Part shown: positions 1 to 5,647 of the stretch, in pieces
Position numbering within the stretch: the first letter of the stretch is position 1
Layout: each line of letters starts with the position of its first letter
Assembly: GCA_017633615.1 (NCBI GenBank)
Contig: JAGBPB010000109.1
Location: 1-5,667, forward strand
Length of the DNA stretch: 5,667 bases
Direction of reading: 5' to 3'
Source: Bacteroidaceae bacterium
GTDB lineage: Bacteria; Bacteroidota; Bacteroidia; Bacteroidales; Bacteroidaceae
The notes under the pieces: generated by a model
Seen by the model: only the letters and a program-made list of their open reading frames with translations
What the model was told of the DNA's origin: nothing
The model's database searches: none
Position numbers and translations under genes: made by a program

Positions 1-94
1 AACGTACGCCCAGTTTCTCTGCCAGTTTACGGCCGATAGTCCTGCCGCCTGAGCCAACCTCGCGGCTGATGGTTATAACAAACGGTTCTTTCAT
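1..94 (-). CDS. Cytidylate kinase-like P-loop protein, N-terminal fragment (runs off left edge)
   Basis: The first 31 codons of a gene continuing past the left edge are visible. The peptide starts MKEPFVITISREVGSGGRTIG. A short beta strand (VITIS, residues 6-10) leads into a glycine-rich loop (GSGGRTIG, residues 14-21), followed by a helix (RKLAEKLGV). This matches the N-terminus of the cytidylate-kinase-like family (start ITISRxxGSGGxxIG), a nucleoside-monophosphate-kinase-fold group related to CMP kinase whose substrate is often untested. The usual P-loop lysine is replaced here by arginine (R18), as is common in that group. The ATG at 94-92 overlaps the TGA of the transporter gene (93-91) in an ATGA arrangement, which suggests translational coupling and supports this start. 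Catalytic residues further on cannot be seen, so activity is unconfirmed. Confidence 0.85.
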   Translation of the reverse strand, partial: MKEPFVITISREVGSGGRTIGRKLAEKLGVR

Positions 95-1515
95 TTTTCT
101 GCGATATTTTGTTTGTCAAAACGACTTTTCCAGATAAGATAAATAGCCAGGAAGGTCAGTGTCACCACTCCCGCAATGATATAGGCAATCCAGGGAGCCA
201 GACGGAATCCCTCAGGTGCCATGAAGATGTAGGTAACAGTCACTACGGTCATGAACATGGCCGGAATCAGGGTAACCAGTACCAGTTTTTTGTGCTTGGT
301 CAGATAAACCGTCACAGCCCACAGGGTGAATACCGCAAGCGTCTGGTTGGACCACGCAAAGTAACGCCAGATTATATTGAACCCCTCCTTGTCACGCAGG
401 CTGTAGAACAGCGCAAAGAAGGTGATTACAAACAGCGGGATGCTGATGGCCAGACGGCTGCCAATGGACTTCTGCTTGATGTGGAAGAAATCGGCCACAA
501 TAAGACGTGCTGAACGCAGAGCGGTATCACCCGATGATATAGGAGCAACCACAACACCGAGTATGGCAAGCAGTCCGCCTACCTTACCCAGCCAGGTCTT
601 TGAAATATCAAGTACTATTGCGGCAGCACCCTGGTCTGTTCCGTGCTCGCCAAAGTATGCGGTTGCGGCGGCAGCCCAGATAAGAGCCACTATACCCTCG
701 GATATCATAGCGCCGTAGAACACGATACGGCCCTTGGTCTCATTGGTCATGCAACGCGCCATCAGGGGTGACTGGGTTGCGTGAAATCCGCTTATGGCAC
801 CGCAGGCAATTGATATGAACATCATCGGGAAGATGGGGTTCTTGTCATATTTGGTGCCGAATCCGTTCCAGATCTCAGGCAGCTCGGGACGGTTGATGAA
901 CAGAGCCACCATTATACCCACTGCCATGAACAGCAGGGCTGCTCCGAATATGGGATAGAACTTTCCTATGATCTTGTCAATGGGGAACAGCGTTGCAATC
1001 AGGTAATAGATGAAGATGATGCCAATCCACCAGTTTACGCCAAGACTGTTGGGTGTCAGACGTGCCAGGATATCGGCCGGCTGTGATACGAATACCGCAC
1101 CCACCAGAACGAGCAGTATCATCGAGAAGACTATGAAAACCTTCTGGATGCTGCCGCCCAGATATCGGCCGATAAGCTGCGGCAGGCTCTCGCCTCCGTG
1201 GCGCATGGATATCATTCCCGACAGATAGTCATGAACGCTACCGGCAAAGATGGTTCCGAACACAATCCACAGGTATGATGCGGTTCCAAACTTGGCACCC
1301 ATGATGGCGCCGAATATCGGACCCAGACCTGCTATGTTCAGGAACTGGATCATGTAAGCCTTCCAGGTGGGCATAGCAATGTAATCCACGCCGTCGGCCA
1401 TACTCTTGGAGGGTACTTCACGATTAGGATCAGCACCGAACAGACGCTCAATGAACTTTCCGTAGAACACATAGCCCAGCACCAGGACTATCAAAGCTAT
1501 CGCAAAGGTTATCAT
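91..1515 (-). CDS. CstA-family (carbon starvation protein A) membrane transporter, short form
   Basis: This 474-residue, very hydrophobic protein carries the CstA family signatures in order. They are DGVDY (41-45), NIAGLGPIFG (60-69), SVHDYLSGMISMRHGGESLP (93-112), CGAISGFHATQSPLMAR (238-254), SSGDTALRSARL (327-338) and WRYFAWSNQTLA (383-394). A dozen or so membrane-spanning stretches are visible, beginning at residues 3-18 and ending at 441-462, with a basic C-terminal tail (KSRFDKQNIAEK). Family members such as E. coli CstA and BtsT take up pyruvate or peptides during nutrient limitation. E. coli CstA is about 700 residues, so this is the compact form common in Bacteroidota and Firmicutes and not a truncation. 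The ATG lies 13 bp after the lipoprotein stop, and the TGA overlaps the next gene's ATG, so it is the middle gene of a probable operon. The family is secure; the substrate is inference. Confidence 0.93.
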   Translation of the reverse strand: MITFAIALIVLVLGYVFYGKFIERLFGADPNREVPSKSMADGVDYIAMPTWKAYMIQFLNIAGLGPIFGAIMGAKFGTASYLWIVFGTIFAGSVHDYLSGMISMRHGGESLPQLIGRYLGGSIQKVFIVFSMILLVLVGAVFVSQPADILARLTPNSLGVNWWIGIIFIYYLIATLFPIDKIIGKFYPIFGAALLFMAVGIMVALFINRPELPEIWNGFGTKYDKNPIFPMMFISIACGAISGFHATQSPLMARCMTNETKGRIVFYGAMISEGIVALIWAAAATAYFGEHGTDQGAAAIVLDISKTWLGKVGGLLAILGVVVAPISSGDTALRSARLIVADFFHIKQKSIGSRLAISIPLFVITFFALFYSLRDKEGFNIIWRYFAWSNQTLAVFTLWAVTVYLTKHKKLVLVTLIPAMFMTVVTVTYIFMAPEGFRLAPWIAYIIAGVVTLTFLAIYLIWKSRFDKQNIAEK

Positions 1516-1528
1516 TTATGTTGTTATG

Positions 1529-2299
1529 TTACTTGTTGTAGTAGGCCTTGTAATTCTTTTCCCAAACCATTGATCTTTCTACTTCAGGAAGTCTTACTTT
1601 GGTAACGAGAATGGAAAAGTCGTAGAACAGCGAATCCGGTTCTTGAACTGCATCTGCAATCTGACTGAAGAAAGTCTGATCATACCCGTCAAGGTCCTCA
1701 TCAAGCTTCCATACCTCATTGACATCCTTGATTGCATCCTTTATATCCAGATATATCTCTGTTCTAAAGTCATTGGTTCGTTCTCTCAGTCTTTCAACCA
1801 TAGCGCTGTCTGAAGCTGTCTTCAATGAATACAGAGAATCCCTGATGACCTTCATTGCATTTAAATTATATTTTGTATCAAGCAACATTATAGCATAGGG
1901 TGTCTTGAGGCTCTTTCCTGCCTTCAGGTTTGCAACAACCAATGCCTGACCGGCAACACCGTCATTACCATACAGATTAAAGCTCAAAAGAAGACTCTCT
2001 AAGTCTGGATATTGAGCCAGAACCGCCTCACAAGCAGTCTTCATCTGTGAGTCCTGATTGCTGAAGTAAGTCTTCTCGTAGGTTTGACCATTCAAACCTA
2101 CAGCCTTATTCAAGGCATTCCTCAACATCGATGCTTCGGCAGAATTATATTCATAGGAACTCGTCATGTCGAACTCCACAAAATACTGGTAGGGACCAGC
2201 AACGGGCGAGGTGGCGTCATCATCACCGCAGGCGGCAAGCACTGTTATTGTCACCCAGTAGCAAAGGACGGCTGCGAGCATCATCAATTTCTTTTTCAT
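1529..2299 (-). CDS. Surface-type lipoprotein of unknown function
   Basis: A 256-residue protein with a lipoprotein signal peptide: basic start MKKK, hydrophobic core (residues 5-21) and lipobox LAAC with the lipidated cysteine at position 24. The cysteine is followed by GDDD. Acidic residues just after the cysteine are the known export signal that sends Bacteroidota lipoproteins to the outer face of the outer membrane, so surface exposure is likely. The mature part is soluble-looking and acidic, and I recognise no family or catalytic motif. It has helical stretches rich in charged residues (about 157-205) and a C-terminus rich in aromatic and basic residues (KNYKAYYNK). The gene is visibly richer in A/T than those on either side, which suggests a less conserved or acquired gene. 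It lies 13 bp upstream of the transporter gene and is probably co-transcribed with it. A substrate-capture role for the transporter is conceivable but has no direct support. Confidence 0.85.
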   Translation of the reverse strand: MKKKLMMLAAVLCYWVTITVLAACGDDDATSPVAGPYQYFVEFDMTSSYEYNSAEASMLRNALNKAVGLNGQTYEKTYFSNQDSQMKTACEAVLAQYPDLESLLLSFNLYGNDGVAGQALVVANLKAGKSLKTPYAIMLLDTKYNLNAMKVIRDSLYSLKTASDSAMVERLRERTNDFRTEIYLDIKDAIKDVNEVWKLDEDLDGYDQTFFSQIADAVQEPDSLFYDFSILVTKVRLPEVERSMVWEKNYKAYYNK

Positions 2300-2334
2300 A
2301 CTTCTTTAATTTACTGTTATTTGCTTTTTTTTGT

Positions 2335-2367
2335 TTCACATAATCACCTATAATTCAACACCCCAAA
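2335..2367 (-). promoter_or_regulatory. Weak candidate promoter for the lipoprotein-transporter operon
   Basis: The 97-bp gap between the large gene's stop and the lipoprotein ATG holds, on the minus strand, a TTTG (2367-2364) that could be a Bacteroidota -33 element. After 21 bases comes TATGTGAA (2342-2335), only a partial match to the -7 consensus TAnnTTTG. A start near 2328 would give a leader of about 30 bases that is rich in A, as is usual before Bacteroidota start codons. I see no terminator hairpin in this gap, so read-through from the large gene is also possible. The call rests only on position and weak consensus matches. Confidence 0.25.
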
Positions 2368-2396
2368 CTTGGAGTACGGAACTGGCTTTATTATTA

Positions 2397-5348
2397 CTAT
2401 CTCACCAATGCCTTGTTGTTGCGGCCGTCAATGCATATCTCCAGTTCACGGTCAAACCTTACCCGGCGCAGATACTCCGTCTCCTCAATGGCGGGCATCT
2501 TTTCAAGTGCATCATAGTCAAACACATCACCCCTGCCTGAGTACGGGTCAACGTTTATGTAACCGGCGTTGAATGATGTCAAGTTCTGGAAGAAATGGGT
2601 TCCCTGGCTGGGATCCACACGGAAATCCTCCAGACTGCACTCAACTATGACCTTAGCCTCCGATATATCACCCCACTGAACGGGCACGCCCAATGACGGT
2701 ATGCTGGAACCCCAGCGGCCATAGCCTATAAGCACATAGTTGTGCTTTTCAGCACGCATACGGTTGTTCATGGCGGTCAGTTCTCGGGCCATCTGGACGG
2801 TCTTCTGTGTATCAAACACATCCTTCTTGAGATAAATGACATCTGTCAGTCCCTTGATCCAGCCTGTACCAAGAGCGCTTTCTGACTTTATAAGGGCACC
2901 ATCTGTGTTTATCTCATCCCAGTCAACATCCACGTTGCGGCTGTCAACTGATATGGGGCGTATCTGTAGAACGTTGAATTTGGGCAGTTTGTTTTGGTCA
3001 CCCCCGCGGTCAATATCGGCGGCAAACTCCAGCTCCACACCGCATTTCATCTCCTTACGGGCTATGTCAAGCAGGTCATCAACAATCTCTGCCAGCGGGA
3101 AGGTCTTGTACTTGAGCATCTGGGCGAACGTGACAAAACGCGGTCCCTGCGGGTATGCAGAATCCACCATCCGCTGGTTCTCCAGGTCAAAGGTAGATAC
3201 CACGTGTTTCAGGTTGCGGAATTTCTCACATTCAGCAATTGATATGCGCTCCAGGTTCACGGCATCATCAATTGATGTGGTGAACTTTTCAGGCTTGAGG
3301 TTAAGGGCAAACATTGACTTCTGGGTCTCAGTCATAGTCTGCTCTACGGTCGATGTCTGCAAAACGTGCTTGGGATACTTGGGTGAGAACCTGAGTACCT
3401 GGTCACCGTCAACAACGGCCTTACCCAGACCGAATGCCACCTTGACGATGCCGTCCTCAGCCTTCTCATGACCTATGGGATAGAAATTGACCGAGCGGGC
3501 TACACCAGACAGCGTGGGGAAATAGTAACCCTGATCACTGCTGCCGCATATCTCCTGCAGTATGATTGCCATCTTCTCTTCTGATATCACATTGGCCGTA
3601 GCGGTAATGTAGCTACGTGATGATGCAAAGAAGATTGATGCATATACGCTCTTGATAGCCTTGGAGAGCAGGCGCAACTGCTGGTCCTCATTATCCGTAC
3701 GCGGAATCATATACGTGGAATAGACTCCTGCAAAGGGCTGATAATATGAATCCTCCAGCTTGGACGATGAGCGCACTGCAAGCGGCTTGCGGATATTGTG
3801 TATGAATACCTTCAGGTTATCAATCAGGTCACGCGGCAGCGTGGATGCCACAAACTCAGCCAGAATCTCAGAATCAGAGATATCGGAGTTGATGACATAC
3901 TGAAGGCCGTTGTCTATGATGAAACGGTCAAAATACTCCGTAGTGATGACAAGGGTGCGGGGCACCGTAATGCGCACATCCTCATACTTGTCATACATAT
4001 CATATTTGACCAGGATGTGGTTCAGGAATGCCAGGCCACGCGCCTTACCGCCAAGCGAGCCGTTACCCAGACGGGCAAAACGGATAGTGTCGTTGTAAGT
4101 GGCAGGATCAAACTTGGCCACCACACCTACTCCCTGGTTGATACGGAAATCATGTATAACCTTGAGGTTGATACGGCGTATCTCAGGCAGTTCAGAATCA
4201 TCATGAATGGTGAGCGGGCGCAACTGCTTGCCCAAAGCAAACAGACCGCGCGCAAACAGCCATCGGGATATGTAGTTCTTATCGGACAACCGGCGGAAAT
4301 CACGGTCCGATATATTCTTTATGATCTTTTCAAATCCGTACAGGTCACTGGCACGCAGCAGTTCCTCGCCGGTATTGGGGTCTATCACCACAAAATCACC
4401 GAATCCGAACTCACGGCCTATGTACTCTGAAAGGTCATGGGTAAGGGTCTTTGAGGTCTTGACCACAAAGCCCACGCCCAGCTGCTCGGCCACCTCACGC
4501 ATACTCTCCTGTGATGACTGCATCAGGATAGGCATGGTAGGATTGTCCTTGTGGATATGATTGCACAGGTCTATACCTGCATCCAGTTTCTCAGTCTCAG
4601 GAGCATCATCCTTATGGATTACAAATCCTATGTCCGATATTACTCCAAGTATGTTCTGCTTGTAGCGCTCGTACAGCTCAACGGCCTCATCATAACATGT
4701 TGCCATGAGAATTTTGGGGCGTGAACGCTTACGGAGCGTCTGCTGTTTTTCATTCAGGGTATCACGGATGGCCTCACTGTTCTGCTGCAGAACCAACTTA
4801 TAGAGAACAGGCAGATATGTAGAGTAGTAGCGCACCGAATCTTCAATGAGCAGTATGGCGCGGACTCCCTCCTCCAGTATGTCATGCTCTGCATTCATGC
4901 GATCCTCAAGCAGCTTGATGATAGCAATCATCAGGTCTGTGGAGTTATTCCAGCAGAAAAACCAGTCAATGGCACTGTTTGCACGGTCCTGAATGCGGTT
5001 GTATATCTCACGGGAGAATGTGGCCAACAATACGATAGGTGTATCGGGCGCAATCTCCTTCATCTGCTTGGAGAAGTCAAAAACATCAATCTCACCTACA
5101 TTGTACATGGTTATGACCAGGTCAAATGACATATCTGACTTGGACAGTTCCAGTGCCTCAACAGTGGTCGATACACGTACAATGTCTGGCGGGTTGCTCA
5201 AATTCAACTCCGCATAGTCCTGTGCTATCTGTGCCTCAATATGACCGTCCTCCTCAAGTGAGTAGCTGTCATAATTGTTGCATACCAAGAGTATCCGGCG
5301 GATCCTCCTGGCCATGAGATCAGCATGATGTCTCTCCTTCTCTTCCAT
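2397..5348 (-). CDS. Receiver-domain protein with PEP-synthase/PPDK-type ATP-binding domain, lacking the phosphohistidine domain
   Basis: This 983-residue protein is usually labelled PEP synthase or PEP/pyruvate-binding protein. Residues about 16-150 form a receiver-like fold with the phosphoacceptor position lost (FDLVITM, Met81). Residues about 162-305 form a second receiver with the acidic pair E169/D170, acceptor D239 (GVISD), S278/S279 and K297, so it could be phosphorylated. A linker with SRWLFARGLFALGKQLRP (361-378) follows. Residues about 425-800 are the PPDK_N ATP-grasp domain: GGKARG (K435), VRSSS (R526), FAGVYSTY (539-546), FGLGKAVVDG (639-648), LEF (E774) and LQIRPI (Q795). A C-terminal module carries GYGRWGSS (875-882) and PSQGTHFFQNLTS (913-925). 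The TGGxxSHAA-type phosphohistidine segment and the PEP-binding barrel are absent, so classical pyruvate-to-PEP conversion by this chain alone is unlikely. The start at 5348 follows AAAAGG directly, only 8 bases after a terminator U-run; Met12 (5315) is an alternative. The architecture is clear; the role is unknown, perhaps signal-controlled phosphotransfer. Confidence 0.9.
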   Translation of the reverse strand: MEEKERHHADLMARRIRRILLVCNNYDSYSLEEDGHIEAQIAQDYAELNLSNPPDIVRVSTTVEALELSKSDMSFDLVITMYNVGEIDVFDFSKQMKEIAPDTPIVLLATFSREIYNRIQDRANSAIDWFFCWNNSTDLMIAIIKLLEDRMNAEHDILEEGVRAILLIEDSVRYYSTYLPVLYKLVLQQNSEAIRDTLNEKQQTLRKRSRPKILMATCYDEAVELYERYKQNILGVISDIGFVIHKDDAPETEKLDAGIDLCNHIHKDNPTMPILMQSSQESMREVAEQLGVGFVVKTSKTLTHDLSEYIGREFGFGDFVVIDPNTGEELLRASDLYGFEKIIKNISDRDFRRLSDKNYISRWLFARGLFALGKQLRPLTIHDDSELPEIRRINLKVIHDFRINQGVGVVAKFDPATYNDTIRFARLGNGSLGGKARGLAFLNHILVKYDMYDKYEDVRITVPRTLVITTEYFDRFIIDNGLQYVINSDISDSEILAEFVASTLPRDLIDNLKVFIHNIRKPLAVRSSSKLEDSYYQPFAGVYSTYMIPRTDNEDQQLRLLSKAIKSVYASIFFASSRSYITATANVISEEKMAIILQEICGSSDQGYYFPTLSGVARSVNFYPIGHEKAEDGIVKVAFGLGKAVVDGDQVLRFSPKYPKHVLQTSTVEQTMTETQKSMFALNLKPEKFTTSIDDAVNLERISIAECEKFRNLKHVVSTFDLENQRMVDSAYPQGPRFVTFAQMLKYKTFPLAEIVDDLLDIARKEMKCGVELEFAADIDRGGDQNKLPKFNVLQIRPISVDSRNVDVDWDEINTDGALIKSESALGTGWIKGLTDVIYLKKDVFDTQKTVQMARELTAMNNRMRAEKHNYVLIGYGRWGSSIPSLGVPVQWGDISEAKVIVECSLEDFRVDPSQGTHFFQNLTSFNAGYINVDPYSGRGDVFDYDALEKMPAIEETEYLRRVRFDRELEICIDGRNNKALVR

Positions 5349-5356
5349 CCTTTTAT

Positions 5357-5392
5357 AAAAATTTGGGCCGGCTTTTGTTAAGCCAGCCCAAA
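5357..5392 (-). terminator. Rho-independent terminator of the gene upstream (to the right)
   Basis: On the minus strand a 13-bp stem forms between 5392-5380 and 5374-5362, with a 5-base loop (5379-5375) and a run of five T (5361-5357). The G/C-rich core pairs GGGCTGGCTT with AAGCCGGCCC. The single non-Watson-Crick position is a U-G wobble in minus-strand RNA but an A-C mismatch in plus-strand RNA. The wobble orientation and the U-run both indicate use on the minus strand. It would end transcripts of the gene whose 3' end lies in the repeat array. It stops only 8 bases before the start codon of the large receiver gene. Confidence 0.8.
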
Positions 5393-5420
5393 ATTATCAA
5401 TTTGTCAGAGATTATACAAG
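5389..5420 (-). promoter_or_regulatory. Candidate Bacteroidota sigma-70-type promoter for the receiver/ATP-grasp gene, overlapping the terminator
   Basis: On the minus strand, TAATTTTG (5396-5389) is an exact match to the Bacteroidota -7 consensus TAnnTTTG. After a 20-base spacer upstream comes CTTG (5420-5417), matching three of four bases of the -33 element TTTG, at about the expected distance. Transcription would start near 5383, inside the upstream arm of the terminator hairpin. The new mRNA would therefore lack a complete stem and would escape termination, with a leader of about 35 bases. The -33 box lies within the C-terminal coding tail of repeat copy 1 and includes one of the bases that differ between copies (A5418). 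The consensus match is observed; promoter activity is inferred. Confidence 0.5.
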
Positions 5421-5444
5421 ACCCTGTTCGCACATTGCGTTAGC
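5412..5444 (-). pseudogene. Duplicated gene 3' end in repeat copy 1 (ANAMCEQGLV, stop)
   Basis: Read leftwards, 5444-5412 encodes ANAMCEQGLV followed by TAA. The frame is open upstream for about 20 more codons but then meets an in-frame TAG inside the same repeat unit. It is therefore an isolated tail, not the end of an intact gene. The same peptide occurs in copy 2 (5562-5530) and, as far as visible (CEQGLV), in copy 3. The three base differences from copy 2 change GAG to GAA, GGA to GGT and CTC to CTT, all synonymous. The terminator and the -7 box follow directly. It is probably the original end of the upstream gene, displaced by the insertion or duplication that made the array. Confidence 0.5.
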
Positions 5445-5514
5445 TGCCTGCGGCAGCAGGCCTTTTTTTAGTTCGCTCCGCGAACGGCTGGCTTCCAGCC
5501 AGGGTAGCTAACGC
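5437..5514. repeat. Cloverleaf-like nested inverted repeats, copy 1
   Basis: A 9-bp outer stem, GCGTTAGCT (5437-5445) with AGCTAACGC (5506-5514), encloses three perfect 6-bp hairpins. They are GCCTGC/GCAGGC (5446-5451 and 5456-5461, loop GGCA), GTTCGC/GCGAAC (5471-5476 and 5480-5485, loop TCC) and GGCTGG/CCAGCC (5486-5491 and 5495-5500, loop CTT). Fifty-four of 78 bases are in perfect stems, and the second and third hairpins abut directly. Extensive, exactly nested pairing is unlikely by chance and suggests a folded RNA or single-stranded DNA, as in small palindromic interspersed elements. I do not recognise a named family. Confidence 0.85.
5446..5469 (+). terminator. Plus-strand intrinsic-terminator-like hairpin in repeat copy 1
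   Basis: GCCTGC, loop GGCA and GCAGGC form a perfect 6-bp G/C-rich stem, followed after one C by seven T on the plus strand (5463-5469). This is the standard layout of a factor-independent terminator for rightward transcripts. No plus-strand gene is visible to its left. If active, it would block antisense transcription entering the upstream minus-strand gene. It is also one arm of the larger cloverleaf, so termination may be incidental. Confidence 0.5.
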
Positions 5515-5529
5515 TAAGAGAGCTATGGT

Positions 5530-5562
5530 TTATACGAGTCCCTGCTCGCACATTGCGTTAGC
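5530..5562 (-). pseudogene. Duplicated gene 3' end in repeat copy 2 (ANAMCEQGLV, stop)
   Basis: This is the second copy of the C-terminal tail peptide, ending in TAA at 5532-5530, with codons GAG, GGA and CTC where copy 1 has GAA, GGT and CTT. As in copy 1, the frame is closed upstream by a stop inside the repeat unit, so it cannot be the end of a full gene unless the gene body reaches it by another route. It is 118 bases, not a multiple of three, from its neighbours, so the copies are in different frames. Confidence 0.45.
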
Positions 5563-5632
5563 TGCCTGCGGCAGCAGGCCTTTTTTTAGTTCGCTCCGCG
5601 AACGGCTGGCTTCCAGCCAGGGTAGCTAACGC
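5555..5632. repeat. Cloverleaf-like nested inverted repeats, copy 2
   Basis: This is an exact 78-base duplicate of the structure at 5437-5514, shifted by 118. It has the same 9-bp outer stem (5555-5563 with 5624-5632), the same three inner 6-bp hairpins and the same T7 run (5581-5587). No base differs between the two structured segments, so compensatory changes cannot be used here to test folding. Copies elsewhere in the genome would be needed. Confidence 0.85.
5564..5587 (+). terminator. Plus-strand intrinsic-terminator-like hairpin in repeat copy 2
   Basis: Identical to the hairpin at 5446-5469: stem 5564-5569 with 5574-5579, then T7 at 5581-5587. Tandem amplification of the unit multiplies this terminator, so the array could act as a stronger barrier to rightward transcription. 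Activity is inferred from layout only. Confidence 0.5.
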
Positions 5633-5647
5633 TAAGAGAGCTATGGT

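Noticed and set aside
2363..2372. Short palindrome CCAAACTTGG as an operator upstream of the lipoprotein gene.
   Set aside because: Only 4-bp arms around two bases, which is expected by chance, and no second copy is nearby.
2836..3471. Long plus-strand open frame of about 211 codons opposite the large gene.
   Set aside because: It lies fully antisense to well-conserved ATP-grasp coding sequence and its translation is low-complexity, serine/arginine-rich and without recognisable motifs. It is a shadow of the real frame.
3798..4430. Long plus-strand open frame of about 210 codons opposite the large gene.
   Set aside because: It is antisense to the linker and ATP-grasp region, with no recognisable domain and no promoter-like context.
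5315..5348. Translation start at Met12 (5315) instead of Met1 of the large protein.
   Set aside because: Met1 keeps the longest frame and the candidate promoter would still include it. Residues before about 16 lie outside the first receiver fold, so the sequence cannot exclude Met12; it is kept only as an alternative.
5437..5514. tRNA or tRNA-like gene, because of the cloverleaf layout.
   Set aside because: The outer stem is 9 bp, the arms are all 6 bp with 3-4 base loops, there is no anticodon loop or recognisable T-loop sequence, and a T7 run interrupts it.
5505..5563. Possible integron attC site: AGCTAAC and GTTAGCT, resembling RYYYAAC and GTTRRRY, about 59 bp apart across the repeat junction.
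   Set aside because: Both 7-mers miss one position of the consensus. The inner L-box pairing is weak, no integrase is visible, and the intervening units are near-identical repeats, not distinct cassettes.
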